Origin: an uncultured Candidatus Melainabacteria bacterium
GTDB lineage: Bacteria; Cyanobacteriota; Vampirovibrionia; Gastranaerophilales; Gastranaerophilaceae
Assembly (NCBI GenBank): GCA_949841365.1
Contig: CATKZI010000002.1
Span: 62,001 to 126,000 of the forward strand
Length of the DNA: 64,000 nt
Direction of reading: 5' to 3'
Shown: one piece after another, positions 36,722 through 46,420 of the stretch
Layout: the number at the start of each line of letters is the position of its first letter
Numbering within the stretch: position 1 is the first letter of the stretch
Made by a program: the position numbers and the translations under genes
Notes under the pieces: generated by a model
What the model was told of the DNA's origin: nothing
Database searches by the model: none
What the model saw: only the letters and a program-made list of their open reading frames with translations

Positions 36722-38191
36722 ATGGCAATAAATACCCCTAAACAGACATCACATTTGAAAAGAGAGATTTTGGTAAGACTTATCAGATCTTTTTTAAGTG
36801 ACAATTTTGAAGAAAATACAAGATTAATTCCATACGATATGCGTCCGAAAGGTCACGAAGTACCTTACAGATGCTGTATTCACAAAGAACGTGCGATTTT
36901 ACGCGACAGAGCAATTGCAGGCTTGGGCTGTTCTATTGAAGAAACAGACGACAGCGTATTACTTTCAACCGTTGCTGAACAAGCACTTGAGAGAAAACAA
37001 CCCGAAGAAAATCCGCTGACAGTTTTAACAACCGCTTGCAAAGGCTGTGTACCGTCAAGAATTTACGTAACAGACCTTTGTCAGGGTTGTGTTGCAAGAC
37101 CTTGCGAAAACACTTGTAAATTCGGGGCTATAAAAGTTGTTAACGGCAAATCAGTTATTGATCCCGAAAAATGTAAAAATTGCGGAATGTGCGCACAAGT
37201 TTGCCCTTATCAGGCAATCCAAAAAATTATTGTTCCGTGCGAAAATGCTTGCCCTGTAGGCGCAATTGCTAAAAACGAAGAAGGTTTTGCTCAAATTGAT
37301 TTTGAAAAATGTATTTCTTGCGGAAAGTGTGTTGCGGCTTGCCCTTTCGGCGCAGTTCACGAAAAAAGCCAGATTATTGATGTATTAAAGAACATAAAAA
37401 GTGGCAAAAAAGTAATAGCAATGGTAGCTCCTGCGATCATGGGGCAATTACCATGTACACCACAGCAATTAAGACAGGCAATTTTAAGCCTTGGTTTTGC
37501 TGATGTTTATGAAGTTGCTCAAGGTGCAGATGTTACAACAAAAACAGAAGCGGCTGAATTTGTTGAAAGACTTGAAAACGGTGCAGAATTTATGACAACA
37601 TCTTGTTGTGCAGGTTACAACGAGCTTGTTGACAAACATATTCCTGAAATGAAACCTTTCAGATCAGATACAAAAACTCCGATGTACTACACTGCTGAAA
37701 TCGTAAAACGTGAACATCCTGATGCAGTTACGGTATTTTTCTCACCTTGCGTTGCAAAACGCCGTGAAGCTTTGAAAAACCCGAATGTTGACTACGTTCT
37801 GAACTACGAAGAAGTAGGCGCTTGGTTTATCGCACACGGAATTCAGGTTGGCGAATGTGAAAGCAGTGAATTTAAAACAGAAGCTTCAGCAGAAAGCAGA
37901 AAGTACTGTGTAACCGGCGGTGTTGCGGAAGCTGTTGCAACACAGGTTCCTGAGGAAATTCCGCTTCACCCTGTTGTAATCGACGGCTTGAATAAACAAA
38001 GTATTCGAGATTTGAAAAAATACGCTAAAAACGGAATGTGCGAACTTGGCAACCTGATTGAAGTAATGGCATGTCAGGGCGGATGTTTAGGCGGTAACGC
38101 AACAATCAACGCCTATAAACCTGCATTGAAACAGGTATCAGCATACGTTACAAACAGTAAACCGATGTCAGAGCAGGCGAAAGTCGAATAA
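36722..38191 (+). CDS. [FeFe] hydrogenase, catalytic, group B type
   Basis: 489 residues. N-terminal region with extra cysteines (CRYCCIHK-like start, CKGC, CQGCVARPCENTC), two further [4Fe-4S] motifs (CKNCGMCAQVCP and CISCGKCVAACP), then the H-cluster domain: L1 TTSCCAGYNEL, L2 FFSPCVAKRRE, L3 EVMACQGGCLGGN. The TSCCAGY and SPCxAK variants are those of group B monomeric enzymes. Reduces protons with electrons from ferredoxin in fermentation. AAGGAAG ribosome binding site. It is cut off from the hydS operon by the 1.6-kb accessory module. The stop overlaps dxr (TAATG). Confidence 0.92.
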   Translation: MAINTPKQTSHLKREILVRLIRSFLSDNFEENTRLIPYDMRPKGHEVPYRCCIHKERAILRDRAIAGLGCSIEETDDSVLLSTVAEQALERKQPEENPLTVLTTACKGCVPSRIYVTDLCQGCVARPCENTCKFGAIKVVNGKSVIDPEKCKNCGMCAQVCPYQAIQKIIVPCENACPVGAIAKNEEGFAQIDFEKCISCGKCVAACPFGAVHEKSQIIDVLKNIKSGKKVIAMVAPAIMGQLPCTPQQLRQAILSLGFADVYEVAQGADVTTKTEAAEFVERLENGAEFMTTSCCAGYNELVDKHIPEMKPFRSDTKTPMYYTAEIVKREHPDAVTVFFSPCVAKRREALKNPNVDYVLNYEEVGAWFIAHGIQVGECESSEFKTEASAESRKYCVTGGVAEAVATQVPEEIPLHPVVIDGLNKQSIRDLKKYAKNGMCELGNLIEVMACQGGCLGGNATINAYKPALKQVSAYVTNSKPMSEQAKVE

Positions 38192-39279
38192 TGAAAAAAA
38201 TCAGCATAATAGGCTCAACGGGTTCTATAGGAACTCAGGCGTTGGAAGTTATAGAAAAATTAAGGGACAAGTTTGAAATTATCGCACTTGCAGGCGGTCA
38301 CAATAAAGAACTCCTTGCAAAACAAGCTGAAAAATTCAAGCCTAAATATACTTGCCTTGGCGAGGAAGGTTTGGAAAAAATTTGTTCCGACAAAGAAAAC
38401 GATATTATTCTTGTTGCATGTTCAGGCAAAATCGGTTTAAAACCGACGCTTACGGCAATCAGAAACGGCATTGATATAGCCCTTGCCAATAAAGAAACAC
38501 TTGTAATGGCGGGTGATATTGTAATGGCGGAAGCTAAAAAACACGGTGTAAAAATAATCCCTGTTGACAGTGAACACTGTGCAATCCACCAGTGCATAAA
38601 AGATATTAATCAGGTTGAAAAACTTATTATCACAGCATCAGGCGGCCCTTTCCTTCATAAATCCGTTGAAGATATGAAAAACGCCACTGTCGAACAGGCT
38701 CTTGCTCATCCGAGATGGAATATGGGTAAAAAAATTACCGTCGACAGCGCAACTTTGATGAATAAGGGGTTGGAAATTATTGAAGCGCACCATCTTTTCG
38801 GGTTTGATTATGACAAAATTGATGTTGTTGTACATCCGCAAAGTATTGTACATTCTGCAATTGAGTACAAAGACGGCAGTGTAATCGCACAATTAGGCTT
38901 GCCGAGTATGCATATCCCAATTCAGTATGCAATCACTTATCCCGAAAGATTTGAGGGAATAAAATCAAAAAGTTTCAGTTTTGCAGATATTGCAAGATTG
39001 GATTTTGAAAAACCTGATTTTGAAAAATTTCCGACTGTGAAACTGGCTTATGAAATGGGAAAACTTGGCGGAACAGCAACAGTTTGTCTTAATGCCGCTA
39101 ATGAAGAAGCTGTATTTGCATTTTTGGACGGAAAAATTAAACTTTATGACATTTACAAAATCACTAAAAAAATGTGTGACGAACATAAAGTTATCAAAAA
39201 TCCGACAATTGACGAAATTTTTGCGGTGGACAAAGAAGTTCGCGAAGCTACAAGATGTCTAATGGGTCAACATCAATAA
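38191..39279 (+). CDS. dxr: 1-deoxy-D-xylulose-5-phosphate reductoisomerase
   Basis: 362 residues, slightly short for the family. NADPH site IIGSTGSIGTQALEVI, metal and substrate motifs VDSEHCAIHQC, ITASGGPF, and MNKGLEIIEAHHLFG. Second step of the MEP isoprenoid pathway. Starts inside the hydrogenase stop codon. Its 3' end overlaps the convergent priA gene by 32 bases, with no terminator between. Confidence 0.97.
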   Translation: MKKISIIGSTGSIGTQALEVIEKLRDKFEIIALAGGHNKELLAKQAEKFKPKYTCLGEEGLEKICSDKENDIILVACSGKIGLKPTLTAIRNGIDIALANKETLVMAGDIVMAEAKKHGVKIIPVDSEHCAIHQCIKDINQVEKLIITASGGPFLHKSVEDMKNATVEQALAHPRWNMGKKITVDSATLMNKGLEIIEAHHLFGFDYDKIDVVVHPQSIVHSAIEYKDGSVIAQLGLPSMHIPIQYAITYPERFEGIKSKSFSFADIARLDFEKPDFEKFPTVKLAYEMGKLGGTATVCLNAANEEAVFAFLDGKIKLYDIYKITKKMCDEHKVIKNPTIDEIFAVDKEVREATRCLMGQHQ

Positions 39280-41440
39280 CCATTTTGATATCTTTCGGCA
39301 GAGTAATTTTATTTAAGAAACTTGAAATAAACTGGTGACCTTTTTCTCCCAGTTTATTTTTTATGAGAATTTGAAAACGGTATTGGCTGTTAATACGTTC
39401 AATCACACATGGTGTCGGACCGAGAACTTCTAAACGTTCTGATATCCCGAATTTTTCAATCATAGTACAAAGCCTAAGTGCAATTTCCTGTGCGGATTTT
39501 TCAGCGCGGAAATTATTTTGCGAACTTAAAACCAGTCTTGCTATTTGACTGTAAGGCGGGTAATCAAATTCCTCACGCGCTGCAATTTCAGTTTCGTAAA
39601 ACTCCGCATAATTCTGTTCTTTCGCACTCGCAAGTGCATAAAAATCAGGGTTGTAAGTTTGGAATAGAACTTTTCCCGAAAATTCACCGCGTCCCGCTCG
39701 CCCCGCAACCTGTGTTAAAAGCTGAAAGCCACGTTCTGATGCTCTAAAATCTGGAAGGTTAAAACTTGCATCCGCAGAGATTACACCGACAAGCGTGACA
39801 TTCGGGTTATCCAACCCCTTTGCAATCATCTGAGTTCCGACAAGAATATCAATTTCTTTGCGCTGAAAACGTTCCAAAAGTCTTATATGTTCACCTTTTC
39901 TGGTTAAAATGTCACTGTCGATACGCTCAATTACATTATCAGGAAAAATATCTTTAATGTACTGCTCGATTTTTTGCGTTCCAGTTCCGCTGTTTTTCAA
40001 AGCGTCCGAACCACATTCGGGACAAAAATCGGGAAAATATTCAGCATGGTTGCAATAGTGACATTTAAGCATCTGGTCTTTTGCGTGCCATATCATCGGA
40101 ATTGCACAATTCGGGCATTCAATAACATGCCCGCATGCCTGACACTGGGTGAATGTCGAAAACCCGCGTCGGTTGATTAATAAAATCACCTGCTGACCTT
40201 TTTCAAGCGTTTCCTTAATCTTTGTCTGCATTGGAATTGAAATAACGTTTTTATATGCCGCACGTCCGTGCTCCTGCATATTTATAACCGTTACAGGCGG
40301 AACTTTCGCATTATTGTAGCGATTTTTAAGTTCAAACAAGTTTCCTTCATTCACAGCTCTGTAATATGATGAAATATCAGGGGTTGCAGAACCCAATAAT
40401 AACGGGCATTTATGAAACTCTGAAAGTTTTCTTGCAACGGTTTTTGCATCATATCGCGGTGCGGGAGTTGTCTGTTTGTAAGCACTTTCATGCTCCTCGT
40501 CAATTATAATCAGTCCGATATTTTGCAAGGGGGCAAAAACGGCTGAACGCGCACCTGCAAGGATTTTAATCTCGTTTTTATAAAGTTTTTGCCACACATC
40601 ATACCGTTCGCCGTCTGAAATACTGCTGTGCCAGATTGCAACATCATCTGTTCCGAATTTTTTGGCAAGACGTTTTGTTAATTGTGATGCTAAAGCGATT
40701 TCAGGCGCAAGAAAAAGAACATTTTTACCTGATTTTATCGTATCATCAATAAGCTTAAAATAAACCTCGGTTTTTCCTGATGCCGTAACCCCATGAAGTA
40801 AAATCTGACCCTGTTTTATCTTTGAAATTCCCTCATAAACTTTTTTCTGTTCACCCGAAAGTTCAAACAAAGGTTCGCGCTCTTTTATTTGCAAAATATC
40901 CAGAGGGTTTCTGTATAATTCTTCTTGGGAAAGTTTTACACAACCCGTAGCTTCAAGTTTTTTAATCGTAGCTCGTGTTGTTTTTGCATATTTTTCAAAC
41001 AAAATCAAAGGCATTTTGCCCGATTTTTTAAGCAGTTCAAGAACTTCTATCTGGCGTTTTGTTGCCCCGTCAAACGATACAAATTCTACAAGTTGTTCTG
41101 TTTTGGAAGCCTTTTCAATAAGTTTCAAAGGGATTGCGGCATTCAGAACTGTTACCAAATCACAGCAGTAATAATTCGCAACCCATTCCAAAAGTTTAAG
41201 ATAATCAATTGAAAAAAGCGGGGTTTCATCAAGGATTTTGTTGATTTTTTTAACCTTAAAATCCCCCGGCAAATAATCCGAAAACCCCACACAAAAAGCA
41301 TTAACAAGCCCCTGTCGTCCAAACGGAACAAGAATTGCCTGTCCGATTTGGATTTTGTTTTTCATCTCGTCAGGGATTAGGTAGCTGAATGTCTTAACCC
41401 CCAAACCTTTGATATTAACAAGAGCCAGTGCATATTTCAT
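39248..41440 (-). CDS. priA: Primosomal protein N' (PriA helicase)
   Basis: 730 residues. N-terminal DNA-binding domain, helicase core with HGVTASGKTEVYFKLID (Walker A) and IIIDEEHESAY (DEEH box), zinc-binding cysteines (CQACGHVIECPNC, CHYCNH, CPECG) inserted before the second helicase half (QMIAKGLDNPNVTLVG). Restarts stalled replication forks. The ATG overlaps the stop of the upstream PC4-like gene (TAATG), so the two are coupled. Confidence 0.96.
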   Translation of the reverse strand: MKYALALVNIKGLGVKTFSYLIPDEMKNKIQIGQAILVPFGRQGLVNAFCVGFSDYLPGDFKVKKINKILDETPLFSIDYLKLLEWVANYYCCDLVTVLNAAIPLKLIEKASKTEQLVEFVSFDGATKRQIEVLELLKKSGKMPLILFEKYAKTTRATIKKLEATGCVKLSQEELYRNPLDILQIKEREPLFELSGEQKKVYEGISKIKQGQILLHGVTASGKTEVYFKLIDDTIKSGKNVLFLAPEIALASQLTKRLAKKFGTDDVAIWHSSISDGERYDVWQKLYKNEIKILAGARSAVFAPLQNIGLIIIDEEHESAYKQTTPAPRYDAKTVARKLSEFHKCPLLLGSATPDISSYYRAVNEGNLFELKNRYNNAKVPPVTVINMQEHGRAAYKNVISIPMQTKIKETLEKGQQVILLINRRGFSTFTQCQACGHVIECPNCAIPMIWHAKDQMLKCHYCNHAEYFPDFCPECGSDALKNSGTGTQKIEQYIKDIFPDNVIERIDSDILTRKGEHIRLLERFQRKEIDILVGTQMIAKGLDNPNVTLVGVISADASFNLPDFRASERGFQLLTQVAGRAGRGEFSGKVLFQTYNPDFYALASAKEQNYAEFYETEIAAREEFDYPPYSQIARLVLSSQNNFRAEKSAQEIALRLCTMIEKFGISERLEVLGPTPCVIERINSQYRFQILIKNKLGEKGHQFISSFLNKITLPKDIKMVIDVDPLDIL

Positions 41441-41670
41441 TACTCAGCCATGAATTCCTGTCTTGCAGCCTGAATAGCTTCTTCCAACAAATCCAACTGA
41501 TCAGGTGCAAAAGTAACGCCTTTTTTAGTAGGAAGCCAAGTTGCGCCTTCATCTGTTGTATAGAATATTCTCATATTCAAATAGCTTCTGCCTTTGTATT
41601 CGCTTACAGAAATCTGTAATTGTTCAGTGTCGCTTCTTTCAATAGTAGCTAAAATTTTTGCATCTGCCAT
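41440..41670 (-). CDS. PC4/p15-like single-strand DNA-binding domain protein
   Basis: 76 residues. The pattern ISVSEYKGRSYLNMRIFYTT then WLPTKKGVTFAPDQLDLLEE matches the YdbC/PC4 fold (four beta strands and a C-terminal helix), a small ssDNA-binding domain. Coupling with priA by an overlapping stop/start suggests a role near replication restart or transcription. AAGGAGAG ribosome binding site. Assignment from sequence pattern only. Confidence 0.7.
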   Translation of the reverse strand: MADAKILATIERSDTEQLQISVSEYKGRSYLNMRIFYTTDEGATWLPTKKGVTFAPDQLDLLEEAIQAARQEFMAE

Positions 41671-41735
41671 AATCTTCTCTCCTTATAAAATTTACTTTTT
41701 TATGGTATCATAAAAATAACAAGGAGAGAAAAATT

Positions 41736-42485
41736 ATGATTAAAGTAGCAGTATGCGGAGCATTAGGAAAAATGGGGCAGGAAGTTTGTCAGGCTGTGAC
41801 AGATTGTCCCGATACAGAACTTATTGCAAAAATTGATATAGCATCAGACCATATGTATCACACAATTGAAGAAGCTCACAGGGTTGAGGATATTGATGTA
41901 TTAATTGATTTTACACAACCGAAATCAATCTATGAAAACGCATTGTACTGCTTAAATAACGGAATAAAAATCGTAATCGGCACAACAGGTTTGACAGATG
42001 AACAAATTGCGGAATTAAAAAAACTTTCCGAAGAGAAAAATACAGGCTGTTTAATTGCTCCAAACTTTTCTACAGGTGCTGTTTTGATGATGATGTTTGC
42101 ACAACAGGCAGCAAAATACTTTGATAATGCAGAAATTATCGAACTTCACCACAACCAAAAGAAAGATGCCCCCTCAGGTACGGCAATAAAAACAGCATTG
42201 ATGATGTCTGAAGCAAAAGAAACTTTCAAAAAAGGCAACTGCGCGGAAACCGAAACAATTGAAGGTTCACGCGGCGGAACATCTTATTCTGATATCCAGA
42301 TACATTCTGTAAGAATGCCCGGATACATCGCATCACAGGAAGTAATTTTCGGTTCATCAGGGCAAATTTTCAAAATCAGACACGATTCAATGGACAGAAA
42401 ATGCTATATGGACGGCGTTTTGCTCGCAGTAAAACATGTCGCTGAAAAAAATGATTTTGTTTACGGATTAGAGAATATTTTATAA
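41736..42485 (+). CDS. dapB: 4-hydroxy-tetrahydrodipicolinate reductase
   Basis: 249 residues. Nucleotide site VAVCGALGKMGQEV, and the substrate/catalytic motif ELHHNQKKDAPSGTAIK. Step in lysine and diaminopimelate synthesis for peptidoglycan. AAGGAGAG ribosome binding site. First gene of the plus-strand run dapB-asd-hldE(C)-lpxD-lpxC-fabZ, joining wall and lipid A precursors. Confidence 0.97.
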   Translation: MIKVAVCGALGKMGQEVCQAVTDCPDTELIAKIDIASDHMYHTIEEAHRVEDIDVLIDFTQPKSIYENALYCLNNGIKIVIGTTGLTDEQIAELKKLSEEKNTGCLIAPNFSTGAVLMMMFAQQAAKYFDNAEIIELHHNQKKDAPSGTAIKTALMMSEAKETFKKGNCAETETIEGSRGGTSYSDIQIHSVRMPGYIASQEVIFGSSGQIFKIRHDSMDRKCYMDGVLLAVKHVAEKNDFVYGLENIL

Positions 42486-42496
42486 TAGGAGAAGTT

Positions 42497-43516
42497 ATGG
42501 AAAACAGACCGAACATTGCAATATTAGGCGCTACAGGCGTTGTAGGCAGAGAGATTACAAAAATCGTTGACGAATTGAAAATCGATTTCAACGAAATCAA
42601 ATTTTTATCAAGCCCGAAATCAGCAGGCACAAAGCTTGAATTTCAAGGCAAAACCTACACGGTAGAAGAAGCAAAGCCCGAAAGCTTTGACGGCATAAAT
42701 ATTGTACTTGCTTCAGCAGGCGGTTCAACATCTCAAAAATTTGCTCCCGAAATCGTAAAACGCGGAGGCGTCCTCATAGATAATTCATCTGCTTTCAGAA
42801 TGGAAAAAGATGTTCCGCTCGTTATCGCTTATGTTAACGATGAGGATTTGAGAAAGCACAAAGGGATTATTGCAAACCCCAACTGCTCAACTTCTCAATT
42901 GATGCTTGTTTTAAAACCGCTTCACGAAAAAGCAAAAATCAAAAGACTTATCGTATCAACTTATCAGGCTGTTTCAGGCGCAGGTTTAGCGGCAATCAAT
43001 GAACTTCGTGACGACACAAAAGCAAACCTTGCAGGCGAAAGTTTTGAAAACAAATGTTTCAAAAAACCGATTTCATTCAACGTAATCCCGCAAATCGACG
43101 TATTCTGCGAAAACGGTTACACAAAAGAGGAAATGAAAGTTGTCAAAGAAACTAAAAAAATTCTTCACCTTGATGAGGAAACACCGATTTCCTGCACAGC
43201 AGCACGCGTTCCCGTATTTAACGGACACTCTGAAGCTGTCGACATTGAGTTTGAAGAAAACATTACACCTGATGAAGTTCGCGAAATCTTGGAAAATTCA
43301 TTCGGTATAAAAGTTATCGATAATCCCGAAAACTTTGAATATCCTACAACACGTGACGCGTCAGGAGTTGACCCTGTATTTGTCGGCAGAATTCGCAAAA
43401 ACCTCGCATTCAAAAACGGCATAACACTTTGGTGTGTTGCAGATAACTTAAGAATCGGCGCTGCACTCAACACTGTAAGAATTTGTCAAAAAGTTATTGA
43501 AATGGGGCTTTTCTAA
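42497..43516 (+). CDS. asd: Aspartate-semialdehyde dehydrogenase
   Basis: 339 residues. NADP motif ILGATGVVGREI, catalytic Cys in NPNCSTSQLM, and the later ARVPVFNGHSEAV with the active-site His. Supplies aspartate semialdehyde to the DAP/lysine and threonine/methionine branches. AGGAGAAG ribosome binding site 11 bases after dapB. The stop overlaps the next start (TAATG). Confidence 0.97.
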   Translation: MENRPNIAILGATGVVGREITKIVDELKIDFNEIKFLSSPKSAGTKLEFQGKTYTVEEAKPESFDGINIVLASAGGSTSQKFAPEIVKRGGVLIDNSSAFRMEKDVPLVIAYVNDEDLRKHKGIIANPNCSTSQLMLVLKPLHEKAKIKRLIVSTYQAVSGAGLAAINELRDDTKANLAGESFENKCFKKPISFNVIPQIDVFCENGYTKEEMKVVKETKKILHLDEETPISCTAARVPVFNGHSEAVDIEFEENITPDEVREILENSFGIKVIDNPENFEYPTTRDASGVDPVFVGRIRKNLAFKNGITLWCVADNLRIGAALNTVRICQKVIEMGLF

Positions 43517-43980
43517 TGCTTATCAAACGCGAAGAAATTAAAGATTTAATTGATAAAATTCACAAAAGCGGTAAAACAGTAGTAACAACCAACGGCTGTT
43601 TTGACATACTTCATGTCGGACATGTCCGGTACTTAGAAAAAACAAAGACTTTTGGAGATTACCTAATAGTATTGTTAAATTCCGACAAGTCCGTCCGTTC
43701 AATTAAAGGCCCGACGCGTCCGATTAATTGTGAAGAAGATCGCGCAGAAATATTAAGTGCTTTGAAATGTGTGGATTATGTGGTATTATTTGATGAAGAC
43801 AGTCCGAGAAATCTCTTGGATGAAATGAAACCCGATGTCTATACAAAAGGCGCAGACTATACACTTGCGACGCTTCCAGAGGCAGACATTATGCGCAAAA
43901 ACAACACAAGGGTTGAGTTTATAGAATTTGTTGAAGGGAAATCAACTACAAATATAATTAATAAAATGAATAAGGAGTAA
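43516..43980 (+). CDS. D-glycero-beta-D-manno-heptose 1-phosphate adenylyltransferase (RfaE2/HldE C-terminal type)
   Basis: 154 residues. Nucleotidyltransferase HxGH motif in [30 protein letters not shown] and [20 protein letters not shown] match the adenylyltransferase half of HldE as a stand-alone protein. Adds AMP to heptose-1-phosphate for ADP-heptose, the LPS inner-core precursor. The kinase half, and other hld/gmh genes, are not in the window. Overlaps the asd stop by one base; no clear ribosome binding site, so translational coupling is likely. Confidence 0.87.
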   Translation: MLIKREEIKDLIDKIHKSGKTVVTTNGCFDILHVGHVRYLEKTKTFGDYLIVLLNSDKSVRSIKGPTRPINCEEDRAEILSALKCVDYVVLFDEDSPRNLLDEMKPDVYTKGADYTLATLPEADIMRKNNTRVEFIEFVEGKSTTNIINKMNKE

Positions 43981-43985
43981 TAAAT

Positions 43986-45089
43986 ATGCCAACTTTTACA
44001 TTAGAAGAAATTACACATATCACAGACGGTATGTTGACTAAGGTTGAAGATGCAAAAATTACACAAATTGCACCGCCTTTACTTTCAGATGAAAACACTC
44101 TTGCACTTGCTCTTGGTGAAGAAGAAATTGCAAACCTTGCAAAATCAAAAGCAAAAGCAGCACTTGTACCATTGGGAGTTCAAATTCCTAACCTTACAAC
44201 TATTGAAGTTGAAAGACCTCGTCTTGCAATGATGAAACTTATTAATATGTTCTATGTTCCGCCTGTTGTAAACAAAGGTGTTCACCCGACAGCAACAGTT
44301 CACGAAACCGCAAAGTTAGGCGAAAATGTTCAAATCGGACCGAATGTTGTAATTTCTCATGATGCAGTAATCGGCGATAATACAAAGATTTTGGCTAACT
44401 GCTACGTTGGCGGCGGCGCTGTTGTCGGTAAAAACTGCTTATTCCACGCAGGCGTAAATATCGGCGACAGAGTTCAAGTAGGCAACGACGTAATCTTGCA
44501 TCACGGCGTATCTTTAGGTGCTGACGGATTCAGCTTTGTTACCGAAAATCCCGACAACATCGAACAGGCAAGAAAAGACGGAGAAATTAAAGAAGCAAAC
44601 GCAAAACATGTTATCTTTAAAATTCCTTCAATCGGTTCAGTTGTAATCGGCAATAATGTAGAAATCGGTGCAAACACAGCAATCGACCGCGGAACAATCG
44701 AAAATACGGTAATCGGAAACAATACAAAAATCGACGACCTTGTTATGATTGGTCACAACTGCAAAGTCGGCGAAGGCTGTTTAATCGTTTCTCAAGTAGG
44801 TATTGCAGGAAGCTGTGTAATCGGCGACAGAGTTGTAATCGCAGGTCAAGCAGGTCTTGCAGACCACATTGAAATCGGTTCTGATACAATTATCACTGCA
44901 AAAGCAGGGGTTACAAAATCATTCCCTGAAAAATCAATCGTTGTTGGTATTCCTGCAATGCCGAGAAAAGACTTTATCAAACAGCTAAAAACAATGAAAG
45001 ATGCTCAGGAAATCTTTGCTAAATTCAGAAAATATGAACCGCTTTTAAGAGAATTTGAGGAAAATATTAATAATGACCACAATTCTTAA
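43986..45089 (+). CDS. lpxD: UDP-3-O-acyl-glucosamine N-acyltransferase
   Basis: 367 residues. N-terminal uridine-binding domain, then a long left-handed beta-helix of hexapeptide repeats (for example [20 protein letters not shown]), with the catalytic-His region [14 protein letters not shown], and a C-terminal helix. Third step in lipid A synthesis. AAGGAG ribosome binding site. The end overlaps lpxC by 17 bases. Confidence 0.95.
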   Translation: MPTFTLEEITHITDGMLTKVEDAKITQIAPPLLSDENTLALALGEEEIANLAKSKAKAALVPLGVQIPNLTTIEVERPRLAMMKLINMFYVPPVVNKGVHPTATVHETAKLGENVQIGPNVVISHDAVIGDNTKILANCYVGGGAVVGKNCLFHAGVNIGDRVQVGNDVILHHGVSLGADGFSFVTENPDNIEQARKDGEIKEANAKHVIFKIPSIGSVVIGNNVEIGANTAIDRGTIENTVIGNNTKIDDLVMIGHNCKVGEGCLIVSQVGIAGSCVIGDRVVIAGQAGLADHIEIGSDTIITAKAGVTKSFPEKSIVVGIPAMPRKDFIKQLKTMKDAQEIFAKFRKYEPLLREFEENINNDHNS

Positions 45090-45891
45090 GGAAATTTCAA
45101 TAACAGGTAACGGCTTGATGAAAAACAAGCCGTGCACTGTTAAATTTGTTCCGTCAAAAGAGGGCAAAATAAGATATTTTGTAGGTGATGAAACATTTGA
45201 AGCTACTGTCGACAATGTTCTTGCAACAGACCATTGTGTTGTGATGGGTAAAAACAAAAAGAATTCAGCGATGCTTACAGAACACTTGAGTGCGGCTCTT
45301 GCTTTTTGCGGAATTGACAGTATCGACATTTATATGGACGAAACAGAAGTTCCCGCACTCGACGGAAGCTCTAAAGAGTGGGTTGAACTATTTAAAAAAG
45401 CAGGAATTGAAAAACACTTCTTTTCAAAACCAAAGCAATATACAGTTTCAGAACCTGTTTATTACTTAAACGGTAAAACAAGCCTTGTAATCCTTCCGTC
45501 TGACGAGCTTTATATCTCTTATGCAGTTAATTATGACCATAAAGATTTGACAAGACGCTGGGTTGCATATAATCCGAAAAATCAACAGGAAATTATTGAA
45601 GCAAGAACTTTCGGATTTTATAAAGATTTGAAAAAATATCAAATGCTTGGTTTTGCACAAGGGGTGACTATTGAAAACACTTTGGGCTTGACAGATGAAG
45701 GTTATACATCAGATTTGCGTTCTGAACACGAACCGATAAAACATAAAATTCTTGATCTTATAGGCGATTTATATTTGACAGGGGTAAACCCGTTAAATCT
45801 TAAATGCCAAATTTTAGTAAAAGAGGCAGGACATGCAGTTCACATCAAAACAGCCAAGATGTTAAAAGAAAAATTAATGGAACATAAATAA
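45073..45891 (+). CDS. lpxC: UDP-3-O-acyl-N-acetylglucosamine deacetylase
   Basis: 272 residues from [20 protein letters not shown]. Motifs of Lpx[10 protein letters not shown] (zinc His), [17 protein letters not shown] (family signature), and [19 protein letters not shown] (zinc His/Asp). Committed step of lipid A synthesis. It is a single-domain enzyme, not fused to FabZ. Start at 45073, inside the lpxD end; GAGG lies about 12 bases upstream, so coupling to lpxD probably helps. Confidence 0.95.
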   Translation: MTTILKEISITGNGLMKNKPCTVKFVPSKEGKIRYFVGDETFEATVDNVLATDHCVVMGKNKKNSAMLTEHLSAALAFCGIDSIDIYMDETEVPALDGSSKEWVELFKKAGIEKHFFSKPKQYTVSEPVYYLNGKTSLVILPSDELYISYAVNYDHKDLTRRWVAYNPKNQQEIIEARTFGFYKDLKKYQMLGFAQGVTIENTLGLTDEGYTSDLRSEHEPIKHKILDLIGDLYLTGVNPLNLKCQILVKEAGHAVHIKTAKMLKEKLMEHK

Positions 45892-45904
45892 TAAGGAGAG
45901 AAAA

Positions 45905-46357
45905 ATGACAGAAGAAACTAAAACAGAAGCTTTAAGCTTTGACATTATGGAAATCATGGAAATGATTCCTCACCGTTATCCGTTCTTACTTGTAGACAGA
46001 ATTACAGAATGTATCCCAGGCAAAAGCTGTAAAGGCTACAAAAATATGACAATGAACGAAGGATTTTTCCAAGGTCACTTCCCAAACAACCCAATTATGC
46101 CCGGCGTATTGCAATTGGAAGCTATGGCACAATGTTCAGCACCTATCTTGATGACAATGCCTGAATACAAAGGCAGATTGACACTTTATGCAGGAGTTGA
46201 CGGTGTAAGATTTAAAAATATTGTTCGCCCCGGTGACAGATTTGATATGGAAATCGAAGTTACAAAGGTAAAAGGTCCTATCTGTAAAGCTCACGGTGTC
46301 GGAAAAGTAGACGGCAAAGTTTGTGTAGAAGCTGATATGACTTTCGCATTCAAATAA
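45905..46357 (+). CDS. fabZ: 3-hydroxyacyl-[acyl-carrier-protein] dehydratase FabZ
   Basis: 150 residues. Hot-dog fold signature IPHRYPFLLVDRI (catalytic His) and GHFPNNPIMPGVLQLEAMAQ (catalytic Glu). Dehydrates beta-hydroxyacyl-ACP, competing with LpxA/D for hydroxyacyl chains. AAGGAGAG ribosome binding site 13 bases after lpxC. Ends the operon at a terminator; the usual next gene lpxA has been moved 1.7 kb away. Confidence 0.97.
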   Translation: MTEETKTEALSFDIMEIMEMIPHRYPFLLVDRITECIPGKSCKGYKNMTMNEGFFQGHFPNNPIMPGVLQLEAMAQCSAPILMTMPEYKGRLTLYAGVDGVRFKNIVRPGDRFDMEIEVTKVKGPICKAHGVGKVDGKVCVEADMTFAFK

Positions 46358-46360
46358 AAA

Positions 46361-46382
46361 AATCCCCTTAGGGGGATTTTTT
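46361..46382 (+). terminator. Intrinsic terminator after fabZ
   Basis: AATCCCC-tta-GGGGGATT followed by T's. Confidence 0.8.
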
Positions 46383-46420
46383 ATTAGCAAAAAAATTTTT
46401 TCACGGATTTTATAAAGAAT

